Shown here: positions 1-12,282 of the stretch, piece after piece
How positions within the stretch are numbered: the stretch's first letter is position 1
Layout of the letters: every line of letters starts with the position of its first letter
Source: Elysia marginata
Taxonomy: Eukaryota > Mollusca > Gastropoda > Plakobranchidae
Length of the DNA: 23,229 nt
Direction of reading: 5' to 3'
Assembly (NCBI GenBank): GCA_019649035.1
Contig: BMAT01004146.1
Coordinates: forward strand, 532,430-555,658
Translations under genes and position numbers: made by a program
Notes under the pieces: generated by a model
What the model saw: the letters and a program-made list of their open reading frames with translations, nothing else
The model's database searches: none
Told to the model about the DNA's origin: nothing

Positions 1-59
1 CCCCAGTCCTCTTTCTCTTCAAAGCATGCTAGTACCGTGGGAAAGTTTTATCATTTCAA

Positions 60-515
60 TCTGGATAAATTGGGGAAAACTTTCATAACACTGATTGGCA
101 GGAGGCTGGACCTGGTTACACATATGACAGGTGGCTAATACGTAACAGGCCAAATGACCACAACCAGGCGTTGAGACCTCCTCTGGTCAACGCCCCCTCC
201 ACCTGTATGAGCGTCTGGGATCTTCTGGGTGGGATTATGATACGTCAATTACCGGTACTCAGAAGGTGTCAAAATCACGAAACCACGGCCTACCAAACCA
301 TCCTAGCAAGACTTTTTTGGTATAGATATGTGAAATTTGATGCCTCTTTGTACCACATCAGCCCCTTTCCCTCGTGGACTCTGGGGTTGGTGAAATCGGT
401 TGTAATCACACCATGAGGCGGCAAATCAGGGGAAAATTTTCCCTGTATTTATCGATTGATGTTGTAAGGGGTTAGCTCCATGTGCCCAGCTATCTAGTAT
501 GACAAGGGAGTGCGA
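60..515 (-). repeat. Dispersed repeat, copy A (inverted relative to B and C)
   Basis: The reverse complement aligns along its length with 21450-21945: CTTGTCATACTAGAT, a TAACCCC..AACATCAA..ACAGGGAAA block, ACAAAGAGGCATCAAATTTC, TTTTGACACCTTCTGAGTA, AATCCCACCCAG, then TTAGCCACCTGTCA and ATCAGTGTTA. There is no conserved reading frame, so it is probably a non-autonomous transposable element of unknown family. A GGGAAAATTTTCCC palindrome lies at about 431-444. Confidence 0.7.
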
Positions 516-544
516 AATGTAAGTTAAATGTAAGGCGAACTCTG

Positions 545-650
545 AAGCCAATATATTGGCTTGGCGCGGGACGCGGGCGGAATGCTCAAAGCCAAAATAG
601 TGGCTTGCCGCACTGGTAAACTCCTCAAATCAAAGCCAATATAGTGGCTT
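545..650. repeat. Three 18-bp palindromes at exact 44-bp spacing
   Basis: AAGCCAATATATTGGCTT (545-562, perfect palindrome), AAGCCAAAATAGTGGCTT (589-606) and AAGCCAATATAGTGGCTT (633-650). The palindromes are conserved while the 26-bp spacers differ, apart from GGCGCG after the first and third. The first spacer is GC-rich, unlike the surroundings. This is a tandem repeat in which the hairpin unit is the constant part; its role is unknown. Confidence 0.9.
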
Positions 651-660
651 GGCGCGAGTC

Positions 661-1079
661 TTGGGTTCAAAATCAAGCAAATCGGAACTCAGAAGGAAAA
701 GTTGTTTGCTACATTAAAAAAAAAGAAATAAAACAAACTGCCTTTTTTATTTTACAGGATCACAAGCATGATCACCAATTGCGATCACTTAAGTGCACTA
801 TAAACACAATCATTATTTATTGATCATCTTCAATGGTCACCTTGAGCAGATTCAACTGATCTTATAATTTTAAGTCTGCGCAAAAAGAAAAATAATATTT
901 TTTTATACTATTTTACGAAAAAAAAATCATATTGTTAATGTTATAGGCAAATAGGAAATCTCTGACCAATGTGCTATGTTTGCTTTGAAAACTGGGAATC
1001 TCCAGGTAGGCCTACTGCACAAACAATTTAAAATAGCACAAATTATTTCTTGATTTGCTGAGTGTCACAGCTGGTTTGA
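661..1079. other. No recognisable feature
   Basis: AT-rich sequence with short A and T runs. I see no gene or repeat family. Confidence 0.6.
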
Positions 1080-1462
1080 GTGTCCTAGATCCCAATTTAA
1101 TCAAAGTTCCCCACATAGTTGCTGTGTGAGGAAACAACAGGGCAGAGAGCCAATACAGCGACTCTGGGCTTCTCAACAACTTACAAAGGCATATGGAATG
1201 GATGGAGAGCTGACAATTTTTGCATGTTTAGAGAAAAGAATCTGGCACACATGGGGTAGCTGTGGATAGGATGGGTATCTAGTGGTGCCAGGTTGCAAGA
1301 TTTTGACAGCTCTTGTATGTAACTGACGTCTCATTATAAATTCAACACAGAAGACCCTACAATACACATACTGTGTCTGTGAATGTTATTATTTGACCTG
1401 TAGTATGTTAGCAACCAGTAAAATTTGTAATTATGTCCAGTGTTATAAAAGTTCTCCCCTGA
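1080..1462 (+). repeat. Dispersed repeat, copy B (partial, diverged)
   Basis: Shares the core with copy C: GACAATTTTTGCATGT, GGTTGCAAGATTTTGACAGC then GTAACTGA, and further on TTAGCAACCAG and CCAGTGTTATAAAAGTTCTC, which matches the end of copy A. Several internal blocks are deleted or too diverged to align by eye. Confidence 0.6.
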
Positions 1463-3408
1463 CTGTACAGTGTACACCCAAAGTGAAACGATAAGCAGTC
1501 TGGCATACTCAGTCCACCTTAAAAGCAGAAGTTGAAGTAGTGACTTACACTGTACATGGCCTACTTATGGATTGCTCCTTATCTTTCCTTTTGCTTAGTT
1601 TTACTAATCTAATTGTCGATTTCTTATAACGGTTAATTATCTAAATCTAAGCTATTTACCTGTTAATGTGGACATTTTGTTATGTCTTGTGGTCTAGCTC
1701 TACTGTAGTGTAAGGCCTTGAGTAGCCTAGATCTAGATAGATATCTAGATCACTACTGTATTTTAGGAAGATTACATTTATAATTGGATTGTAGAAAATA
1801 TATATGTGACTTTTAGATCCAGATTTGAATTTTTATGAGATAAGATTAGACTGATTAGAATCTATATTTTCAAATGTTATAAATCATGCAGACGCCAAAT
1901 TAACGTTAACGTTTCTCTTTCGGAGATTTTTGTCAATTTCTGGTAAATTTGAGCAAAAGTGAAAATGAAAGTGAAAGTTAGATCTAATTTAGAGTTCGAG
2001 AAATCATGAAGACAGGAAGACTCCGTATAAAACAATGCTATCACTCCTTTCAGGCTTTCAATAGCCTGTAGAAAGCCTACTTAAAAGATCGATTGTTGCA
2101 CTGTGGCTGTTGTCTTTGTTTAACAGTGTGAAAAAATAATATTGAAAAGCTGAAACAAAACTTGGTATGGATATTGTATCTTCTTGAAAGCAATAGGCTT
2201 TGCTTTCAGAAAAAACTTGCAGCTTTGTTATTGCGATCGGAATCAAAGCGCCCCCCCCCCCCCAAAAAAAAAAAAAAAAAAAAAACGGTTACCCTCTGCT
2301 GTTACCGCTTTTAAAAAGTTTAAAATCAGATAGGTTTTATTAATACGATAAGATTACGGTATAAGAGGGCCTACTGTACCAAAACGATAAAAGTTCGGTA
2401 TATTACTAGTAGAACGCAAAGTATTTAAATATTTTCATATGACGGCTATGGATTACTAACTATAGATTGCAAAGGTAAGATACTTTCATAGAGGAAGTGA
2501 GGCATGATATTTATGTTGCGGGCTAAGTTTGAAGACAAAATAGGTAATGATTCTGTGTATTGCAACAATGTTATTATTGGCAGAGATACCAAAGTCTACA
2601 GTTATTAAATGGAGTTTGTTTTTGCGAGACTTCTACTGTCTTGTGGGATAGAAGGGGTCGACCAAACATTGAATGTTAAGTTAAACAGAGACATTTTCAC
2701 TACATTTAATTTCATCCAACATTTAGGCTTTCGATTAAATGAATATTAAACGTTAGCGCACGAAAAATAAGCTATATCCCCATATATTTATTCACTCCTT
2801 TATTTGTTTACTTTTATCTTCTTTTCAAATTGAAAGTAAACGCTACTTTACTGCATACCAAGACACACTGATTCGAAGAGAAGAGAGAGGGAGCTGGAAG
2901 GGGGAGGGGGTGGGTAGTACATGCATGCAACAGATTAGGCACTGGATATAACTGAAAGATTAAAAGTGAAAGAAGCAGTGAAAGAAAGGAACTCTGCCTC
3001 AAGATGGTAAAAAATGCTGGAAATGCTTGCCTTTAGTATGATTTGAACCTTTGACAGTAGCTTCATCAGTCATCATACTTTTTTTCCAATCATTTCTTAT
3101 TGCACAGTGTTTGTCTACTTTACTTATTCTCAGCGCATGACAGAAGATAGAAGAGAAGGTATGGCGGATAGAAATAGGTATAGGAGGTCGAGGAAGAAAG
3201 AAAACTATATTTATACTGTGAAATTCAGTTAATTACACTCAACTATTATTTCCGAGAAGTATGTGTTTAACAAAAGTATTAATTCCTTCCCCTATAAATA
3301 TCATGTATTATTTAAAAGACGTTTTTATCAATTAATCTAGGTGGGAAGAATAAATTAATATCATCCCTGCTGCCTTTTCAAGTTATTTTTTCTTCCTGTT
3401 TCGATGTG
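1463..3408. other. Non-coding, AT-rich; short palindrome and GAAA-rich cluster
   Basis: No gene seen. AACGTTAACGTT (1902-1913) is a palindrome. CCGAAAGAGAAACG on the minus strand (1923-1910) and GAAAATGAAAGTGAAAG (1961-1977) resemble GAAANNGAAA boxes. AGATCTAGATAGATATCTAG lies at about 1728-1749. 2871-3000 is purine-rich. Confidence 0.5.
2251..2285. repeat. C13-A22 homopolymer junction
   Basis: Thirteen C followed directly by 22 A. Length here is prone to sequencing error. It could be a degraded poly-A tail, but no retroelement body is recognised upstream. Confidence 0.9.
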
Positions 3409-3548
3409 TGGCATCTTGTTCTAGTGGTAGACACTCGGATTTTGGACCGCAAGGTCCGGTGGTCGACATCTGTTTTCAGCGGGTCGACGTCTAGTCCTTG
3501 ATATAGGCTGTTTACACACATTTCTCTGCCGCACTTGTAAAATAAGTA
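3409..3548 (+). repeat. tRNA-derived SINE-like element
   Basis: The head resembles a tRNA gene: TTCTAGTGGTAGACACTCGG (A-box-like, about 3418-3437), an anticodon-arm-like stretch with TTTGGACCG, and GGTCGACATC at 3461-3470 as a degraded B box. It is followed by an unrelated body and then a CT-rich simple repeat, the usual SINE plan. A second GGTCGACGTCT at 3482 hints at a small internal duplication. It cannot fold as an intact tRNA, so it is not a functional tRNA gene. Confidence 0.6.
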
Positions 3549-3643
3549 CTCTCTCTCTCCCTCCCCCCTCCCTCTCCCCTCCCCCTCTCTCTCTCCCCTC
3601 CCCCTCTCTCTCCCCTCCCTATCTCTCTTTCTCTATTTCTCTC
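3549..3643. repeat. CT/C-rich microsatellite
   Basis: Imperfect CTCTCT/CCCTCC tract directly after the SINE-like body, nearly pure pyrimidine on the plus strand. It is plausibly the expanded tail of that element. Confidence 0.9.
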
Positions 3644-6600
3644 ACACACACAGACACTTTTTTAAATGGTTTTTTAAAACCAGGGACGATCATGATGTAC
3701 TCAGATAATTATGTCTAACAACATAACAACAGCAACAGCAATATCAACAAGGCGAGAAAAAAGAATCTTGCTTTAATTCGGGTAAAATCTCGCGTAGCAG
3801 GATGGATTCACTTCGCTGTCCGATCAGCATTGAATATTAACACACCAATACAGTGAAACATTCTTGTGCGAGTCAAATAGAGTGGGCAAGTTCTTGTGTG
3901 TCGCAATCTTTATGAACGTTAATCTATATACGGTGAGTATGGTTTGATATTTCACTCTTTGAATCCTTTGTTCAAAACCTTTTTGAATAAGAATAAACAA
4001 CAAGTGAAAAAGAAAGGAAAATGACTAAGATTTTTAAGAAAATGACAAAGCTTCAAAAAAAGCTTGACCCCCCATCATCAAAATACAATGTAAATGTAAA
4101 ACCTGTGTCTTGCATCCAGAGCAATTGAGTCAAAAGTAAGGAGAAAATACCATTAAAAGGTCAAATTTTCTTTTTTTTTATTGGTTGAACAAAATCTTGA
4201 ATATCTTTCCATAAAACATAAAAAATTTAATAAAATTATCTTTTTCAAATCAGCAGTGCCGTTAAAGTTTAAAATTGTGACATCAGACTCATTTGTCCTG
4301 GATGCAAGATAAACATTCAACTTACATTTTTTTATCATTGAATTTGAAAACACTTCATCCAACTTTACTACAAAGAGCCAATAAACAAAAAAAAATGAAA
4401 GCTAACAGTTACAACTGTTTTACCATGAAGTTGCCAGTAAAATGCATACATAGCAACAATATGAGGAACTTCTTAAACCAAGATCTCTGATTTTTCACAG
4501 AGCTTGGTCATACAATCAAGTACACATCATTCAAACTTGGATGACTCGAAAAATTGCTTTATTCCAATTTTATTACATTTACTTAAATTTATTTTCTTTT
4601 TCTTTTATAGTGTATACTGATAAGTGGTATAAACTTTATTCCCAGGGGTTTGAAATATCTGAACTGGACTGAAGTGTTTTCTTCTACATTACCCACCCAA
4701 CCAGTGAACTGAAAGCCAAAAACATTTTCAAAACAAAAAGCCATTCAACCCAAAGGGTTTTTATATACATTTTTAATATAGCTTCCAGGTACAAATCAAG
4801 TATAAAGTACAGTGCTCTTGTAAATACTATATACAGAAACCACAGAAGTTTAAACAGTAACAGGAAGTCATTTAGTGATGGATAAGTGTTTATCACAGGA
4901 CAAAAGCATGTATGTGTTAGGCCTTTTTTATCTTTTTAATCAATGTTTACGTCACGTAATAGTCTTGATTCCAATATATCTACAAATTCATCAGCCTCTA
5001 CCCTTTTTAAAAATTCAAACTGACATTCAAATGAAACTTTCCCTTTAATGCAGTACAGAAAACACTTTTTTAATTATGGAATCTACAAATGAATTCTAAT
5101 TAATTAAAACTTCAAGAAAAAAAATGGTAACATAACTAAAGACTTACTCTACTCATTTTATTGCAAATTTAAAAAATCCTTCGGACTTGATGTTGAATCT
5201 AAAAAGGTAAAAAGAAAAAATATGTAGAAATTTTGTAAACTGCTTGTACTTAAGGTCATCTGAATTTAAGCTTCAACAGTGCAATTGTTTCAGAACATGT
5301 GCACTTTATCAAGGTTCCGGCTAAGGCTTTGTCATAACAGGGAAAAAAGACAGATAATGGCTTGATATACCCGTACAAATGACAGTAGTCATCTGCTTTA
5401 TGTGAAGCTGTGCTTGATCATACTTTCTCTGTTAAAATGAGCAGTTGCGCAAGAAAAACTTTTGGGCCAACTGATTCAGCTATGAAAAACTGAAGGCTTT
5501 AAATACATCAAACACATGAAGACAGTAATACAATTAATGTAAATACAAAGGATGAAGAACAAATTAAGAGACATTAGTAGATAGTAACCTTTGTTTGAAT
5601 ATGGTTTAAATAAATGCAATTTCAGTAAAAAGAAAATATTCAGTTTTCTTTCTTACTCTTAGTAATAAAATTTAATGTTTAATCATGAGATTAAAGATGA
5701 AGTGAAAAGACTCTTGGGTATTTGGATTTTAACTTTTCTGCAAAGATATTAACATAGAATGAGAGAAAATGAACAGCTCTCAAATATCTTTAAATAAAAT
5801 ATTTTTAAAAAAGCAAAAGGTTTTGAATACTGTTTAGTCACTCATTGCCTTTACCGAATCCTTTTGGGTGAGGGACATAGACTGAGTACTGCCAGAGCTG
5901 AAAGGGTTCCTTTGGCACTTCCCTTTTTTTTTTTCTGTTACTTTAACCCAAAGCCCAACCTAGACATTTAGACATAGTTAGATAAATAAATGTTTTTAAG
6001 TTTGTAGATCATTTTATGATTTGATATAGATGAATCTGATAGCGATGCAAATAAAAATATAGCTAAAGGACGATAGTGACATAGATCCTTATTTTGTTGA
6101 GAAAGTGACATGTCGTCACGTGAGCTTGAGCCAGGCCCATTTTTCTAGGTCTAGGCCTAGAGCCAAGATCTAAAAGTAAATGCAAGTAAAAATCAGCCAT
6201 GGAAGCAATTTCCAAAATTTTTGCTGTGTTGCAAACTTCAATTATACTTTTATAACCACAGAAAATTTCAACATTCTAGGTTGAAAATTTGAGATATAGT
6301 GATTTTTTTAAAAAGATGTAAAAAGATGACATTCCTTGCTTGGCCAGATCTGAAGCCTCAGGTAGCAAGCATGGTAAATGCTATTTGCTCTCAAAACCTT
6401 GGCGCAAAGAAATTCTTACATTTGAAAAAAAAAGATAAGTTTTTGTGTTTTTTTAAAGTAAGAAATCCTGTTTCTAAAAATTTGAACACTTTTACAACCA
6501 ATTATTGTAAGTTATATAACCCAAGTAAAATTTGTTGTCAGGTACAATTAACATAATCTAAAATAGGGATAACAATGGAATTTCCGTTTAGTCCATAATT

Positions 6601-9600
6601 GTAAAACATAATAACATTATTTTAACCAAACTTGTTTTAAACAAGGAGCAATGTAGTAACACAAAAAGAAATAACTTGCTAGTAAAATTAAGAAGAAATC
6701 TCTCTAACTTTTGTCTCCCAACAGGTGCTAACAAGCCTGATGTTGGAAATTTTAATTTAAGACAACTTTTTAAAAGAAATTTATTCCTTTTTTTTTTTTT
6801 TTTTTCATTCTAAATAAAGAGAAAATCTAATACTTCTCATAAAATGTCAATAACTAACTTTTACATGCTTTTTTCCATGTTTGGAAGCTCAGAAAACTGC
6901 AATGTTCAAAATATCAATGCATTATGATGTGAAAGACGTCAGACTCATTAGCACTTGTTGCAAGATATTTTTATTTGAAATTTGAATCTTTATTTTTCTT
7001 AAGCCTTACTGACAAAACAGAAGTAACACAAGTTTAAAATGTTGGTTCTATAAAGACTGATTCAAACAAAAGAGTATGATATTTTCCTAGAACTTATACA
7101 AACTAAATGGTTACACCACACAAAGAACTGCATGTACATTTATCTGACAACTTCAAGTATTCAAAGTTTTTCAGACATTTTGACAAAAACTGTATTATGG
7201 GAAAGGAAAAAAGAGTTATTTTAATTTTTAAACATAAAACAATATAAATTTGTTTCAGTTGTGGGACACAGAGAATAAAATGGATTTGCAGTTAACTAAA
7301 AGTAAAACAATAATATCAAAAGGTGTTCAACAACAGATAAAACAATTACAAAAATGCATGTGCATTTTGTTAAGAAGTTTTACACTTAATATCTTTGAAA
7401 TCCTTGCCAAAAAATTTGTTCAAAACATGCATAAAACGAAAATAGACCTTAGCATATTTTTTGTAAAGTTTAGATCAAGGGGCACAGTTGACAAGAAAAA
7501 AAGGGTACAAAGTATTTAAAAGATATATAGAAAGGTGATTTCTATAATACCAGTACTTTCCATTTAATGACAGATTGAAAGAAAAAATTAAGTACCAGTT
7601 TTTCCTTTTGGATAGAGGAGAGAATTACTTCATTACTAAAGATTTCCAATATATTTGCAACTCAATCCCACAAAATTAATCATTTTACACTGCTGATATC
7701 CAATTAAGAAAAGCTGAAATTTTTACTGAACTTATTCCTGGCATAAATCAAAACTTTATGAGGCATTGCATTTTGAAAACGAATAAAAACATTGGCATTA
7801 ATTATGGAAATGAGATATTAAAAACAATGGATGGTTAATGATCTTTTTAAATCCTTTGCAATTTAAACTTTTAAGAGTATTTTTCCTTTGTTTTCTTGAG
7901 AATGCATCTCACCGATGCCTAATCTTCCAAATTCAATAACTCAGCATATGACTAATACATCAAAGACAGTTTAAAGGAGGTTTAAAAATGTGTACATGTA
8001 TTTCTTTCAATATTTAAATTCTACAACTCAACCTTTTTTGTGGGAGAGCTCCACATTTAGAATCATTACAATTTTCAAAATTTCTATCTACTCAAGCTTA
8101 TAAGCATTGTTTTTACATTGAAAATTCCTCAAAATTTACAAAACAAGTTGCAGTTACAGCTCATTATTCTGATACAATTACATTTAAGTTTAACAAAATA
8201 TTTTCTATTGAGATTTAAGTTCTACTGCTTTACCTACATAAAGAACAAAATGCATTCAGTGAATTCTGTCCTTCAAAAGATCTTGATTAAATACTCACAT
8301 TTACTATGAAGTTATAGTAATGGTACAATGATTTGATGAAGTCAATAGTTGTGATACATAACAAAATGACAAATGACTTTTGATTAAAAACTTATATGTT
8401 GCGTCCTAAGTTCAAGTGCCAGATCTCTGTGATAGTTGATACACATTGATTGAAGTGGAAAAAATCAGCAAAGAAGACTTTAAAAATTTACATTTAAAAT
8501 AGCCATTTTTCAGTGACTCTTAAAAAAATCAAATAGCCTTGTAACATAAAATGGAGCACATTGTATATCTCTAAAGCCATACCATGAATCATTAGCAGCA
8601 ACAAGATGATTGTTAAAAATCATGTTCACATGTGAAGAACAATCTTCCTGCTTTAAAAAGTATGTATCTGTTTCATAAAAGTCTAGACTCAGCACTTTTC
8701 TCCCCTATTTCTCCTTCAACTTTATGCTCAGAACTTCACTCTTGGTCTAAGATTTAATGCTAAGATGTTATAATCACAGACTGACTATGTTGATCGTAGG
8801 AAAAATTTACACATTCTGGCATTTTGAGCTTTGATTAAAAATTATAAAAAATTGGAGAGATCTATTTTGAAGTAAACCACTGTGTACTACATACCAGTAG
8901 TCAGTTTTGTCATAATTATTGTGCCAAATACAAGTTAGATAATTAAATGTAAAATATATAAATTTATGATTTTCGTTGTTCTGTTTTTATCAACAATTCA
9001 GGATACTTGTTCACATTTATGTTCAAAACATACTATCACACAAGATTGCAGTAATAAACGTTTGAATAAAATCATCACTGTTGTGTTCAAATATGGCAAA
9101 AGTACAAGTAAAATCTGGACACTCTCATCTCATGATCTTGAAGTAAGGTCTAACCTAGAATATGGGTTAAAATAGGCTTTACAAATTACATAGACAATGT
9201 CTTGAGACCCCACTGGATTTGAGAAGAATAAAAACTGGAATCTAGATTACAAGAAATTTATCAACTAGATATTTTAAATAAACATGTGGATCTTATTTTA
9301 AGTTTGTAATTGGCTCTTTTGTCTACACCTACCACTATTACATTGAAACTTTAATATCCTTAACAGAGCCCTTACATTATCGTTAGACTCTAGGTCAAGC
9401 TTGTAAGGCTAATGCCTAGGCACAGTAAGCAAGCATCAGATTCTCCTGAGCTGTTATGCTTTCAACAGGATGACAGCTAGAATATGGATCTAAGCTTAAA
9501 TCTAGACCAAAGTCTAGAATCTAAACTTTGATAATTTTTACTTTTGTATAATTATATTACTTTTTAATATTTAAGCTACTCTTTTTCCATTGAAAATATG

Positions 9601-9605
9601 AAGAC
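3644..9605. other. Gene-free AT-rich region
   Basis: Apart from the inverted repeat at 4107-4310, I see only A/T-rich sequence with frequent short A and T runs (for example T-run 6788-6806). The open frames are short, low-complexity and without family resemblance. It could be intergenic, an intron, or the long untranslated end of a neighbouring gene. Confidence 0.5.
4107..4310. repeat. Inverted repeat pair with AT-rich loop
   Basis: 4107-4131 read in reverse (GACTCAATTGCTCTGGATGC and on) matches 4286-4310 (GACTCATTTGTCCTGGATGC and on) in 21 of 25 bases. Weaker similarity continues outward (TTACATTT). A looser third relative occurs at 6942-6966. It is possibly a small fold-back or MITE-like element. 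Confidence 0.55.
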
Positions 9606-9690
9606 AAAGAAGGAGGAGGGGAAAAAAGAAGAAGAAGAGGAGGAGGAGGAGGAGAAGAAGAAGAGAAAGAAGAAGAAAGAGGAAGGGGAA
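9606..9690. repeat. 85-bp uninterrupted polypurine tract
   Basis: Only A and G on the plus strand, made of GAA and GGA triplets with local mirror symmetry (GAAGAAGAAGAGG...GGAGAAGAAGAAG). Such tracts can form intramolecular triplex DNA. Confidence 0.95.
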
Positions 9691-10321
9691 TTTCTTCTTG
9701 TGAAATTACATTGGCTATGATTCAATGCAAATGTTTTGCCTTACTGCGGGAGTTATTTCACACTGTGGACCCACAGCTGTATAGTGTACCGTATTTCTGA
9801 AGAAATTTGAAAAAAAAAAACTTTTGGGGCTTGCTTCGTAATAAACCTTACATTTGATCAAAATATGTGCCAAAATATTTTTACTTGTAAATCATTAATA
9901 ATTGCTGAGTAAACAATAAAACAAAAAATAAATATGCATTTATAAATATAGACATTTCAATGAACACATCTTTGGAATGTTAAGATTTTAACTTGATTTG
10001 CAAAAAGTTAAATTCATGACACAAGGATCATCCTTTTCCTTTGAACAAAACTGGAAAAGGTACATATTTATTATTTTAAACTGTGCTTTTTTTTTTTGGA
10101 TAATTTCGTAGAGAAGAAAAAATTTTATAACCGACCATGAAGATGTGTAAGTGAACTTGAGCAATCATGCAACAAAACTTGATTAATTCTATCATTATCA
10201 CAGCTGAAACATTGACTTTTACATTCCTTAAAACATTAGAAGACATATCTAGCAGTAACATATTTTAATAAATTTTCCCTGATGTTTTTTTTAATATATT
10301 TATTTTTAATCATTCATTTTA
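9691..10321. other. No recognisable feature
   Basis: AT-rich spacer between the polypurine tract and the Tigger-like stack. No supported gene. Confidence 0.5.
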
Positions 10322-11312
10322 CAGTAGGACCTCGCTGATTGGGAAATGTTGCGAGATGACTATTTTTTCCCAATTTGCTACATTTCCCATTTTGTCAAAC
10401 TTCCTGAAATTTTGGGTTGAACCTCAACCACACATGTACAGTGGAAACCTCACAATTCGAATAGCTTGGGAATGGCCTAAAACTTTGAATTATATAAAAG
10501 AGGAGTTAACTGATCCCCAATAGTGTTTAACAGTATTAACTATTATGCAATTACTTCTCCTGGTTTGAAACTACTTAACAAAGGGTAGTGTGTTTTCTTT
10601 TCAACAGGTTTGACTTTATGCCCGCACTTGTACTCAAAGACGCCATTTAAAAACAGTTGAAAAAAAAAGCTATGAATTAGGCTGGTTGGAACAGCAAAAA
10701 TGAAAACTGAAACACAGTGGGATAAGAATTAATATAATTGTGGTAAATTGTACCAGTGCCAAAGCAACAAGTGAAGTGATGATTTGCGTCAGATACTAGA
10801 TTTTAATAGACCACAAACAAAGGTCCCGTTCTACACACCCATCCCTAATCCCCCCTCCACCCCTGCACACTTTAATAGCTGTATCATTAGTATGTAATTC
10901 AGAGTGTACGGCTGTAGGCTACATTTTGTGCTTTTTGGTTAACTCTTTACACAATCCAAGAACTTAGCCCTATTTGATGCATCTTTGTTCTTTCAATCCG
11001 TTCACACAGCTACCTTACCCCACCCACTATTGCCGAATCTACCGATCTTCTTCCACTAGTTCCAGGTTGACAGCGAGAGCCAAACCCTCTCCAATTTCCA
11101 CCTTCTCTTCAATCAATGACATTTGCCCCGGCTTAAAATTCTTCCCACCCCTTCTTGTGGCCTGAACACTCCCAGTCCCAGCGTATGACTGTGAGCCCGA
11201 CTCTTGCTTTCCGAATTGACCACTCCATTGAGTGAGTGATTGGTGTTGTCAGTTTCCCAACAAAGCCTAGTACAGTGAACCTCGATTTCAACGAGCTCGG
11301 ACCCAACGAGAC

Positions 11313-11802
11313 NNNNNNNNNNNNNNNNNNNNNNNNNNNNNNNNNNNNNNNNNNNNNNNNNNNNNNNNNNNNNNNNNNNNNNNNNNNNNNNNNNNNNNNN
11401 NNNNNNNNNNNNNNNNNNNNNNNNNNNNNNNNNNNNNNNNNNNNNNNNNNNNNNNNNNNNNNNNNNNNNNNNNNNNNNNNNNNNNNNNNNNNNNNNNNNN
11501 NNNNNNNNNNNNNNNNNNNNNNNNNNNNNNNNNNNNNNNNNNNNNNNNNNNNNNNNNNNNNNNNNNNNNNNNNNNNNNNNNNNNNNNNNNNNNNNNNNNN
11601 NNNNNNNNNNNNNNNNNNNNNNNNNNNNNNNNNNNNNNNNNNNNNNNNNNNNNNNNNNNNNNNNNNNNNNNNNNNNNNNNNNNNNNNNNNNNNNNNNNNN
11701 NNNNNNNNNNNNNNNNNNNNNNNNNNNNNNNNNNNNNNNNNNNNNNNNNNNNNNNNNNNNNNNNNNNNNNNNNNNNNNNNNNNNNNNNNNNNNNNNNNNN
11801 NN
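11313..11802. other. Assembly gap (490 N)
   Basis: Unresolved bases inside the inner Tigger-like element, probably because of its repetitive nature. Any open frame crossing it is an artefact. Confidence 1.
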
Positions 11803-12123
11803 AGTAGAACTTAACAAAGCGCGATGCCCGAGATTACATAAACCTACATGTGGCTGTAGACTTTTAGTTACGTACTGTAGTTTTAGTACACACCTGTACT
11901 GACAATGCTAAAACTGAATGCGCAAAAGTATCGTTAGTCATTGTCTCTCAGACTTCGGCTAGCTCAAAAGATTTTAATAACTCCGCTATGAGTTAACTAG
12001 AGCTCACATCGTCACTATAGTTCATCATACACACAGTTTAAATTTTTATGCTTTTTTTTAACTTCACCGTTCACGATACAGTTACATTGTACAGTACTTT
12101 TTACACTACGAGAGAACACCAAG

Positions 12124-12282
12124 ATGTCTTCTACTTCAGCTGTCAGTGTTGCTAACAAGAAACGAAAGATTTGAGACCAAACTTCAGATTATTGATGAAG
12201 TTGAAAGAGGAAATAAGAGCAAGGCGGACATTTGCCGCGAATACAGCACTGCGTCAAGTACTCTATCAATGTTTCTCAAATG
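12124..12282 (+). pseudogene. Tigger-type transposase N-terminal fragment, frameshifted
   Basis: From the ATG at 12124 the frame gives MSSTSAVSVANKKRKI then TGA. One frame over, from about 12170, it continues FETKLQIIDEVERGNKSKAD then ICREYSTASSTLSMFLK. Together they match the first helix-turn-helix of CENP-B/Tigger transposases (basic KKRK, ETKLQII, KADICREY, SSTLS.FLK). The fragment ends near 12282 and neither the second HTH nor the DDE region follows. It is a relic of a different Tigger lineage from the copy at 17335. Confidence 0.85.

Noticed and set aside
171-416. 81-residue open frame near the left edge
   Set aside because: It lies inside dispersed repeat copy A and the frame is not kept in copies B or C.
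3409-3482. Functional tRNA gene
   Set aside because: The A-box-like part is recognisable but the B box is degraded and the arms do not pair as a cloverleaf; it fits a SINE head better.
4684-4896. Small hydrophobic minus-strand frame resembling a membrane protein
   Set aside because: Hydrophobicity follows from AT-rich codons; no start context, partner exon or family resemblance.
6942-6966. Third full copy of the 4.1-4.3 kb inverted-repeat arm
   Set aside because: About 20 of 25 matches in AT-rich sequence without flanking similarity is too weak to annotate alone.
11113-11817. Long open frames on both strands across 11113-11817
   Set aside because: They exist only because the N run has no stop codons; the real flanking sequence is transposon end.
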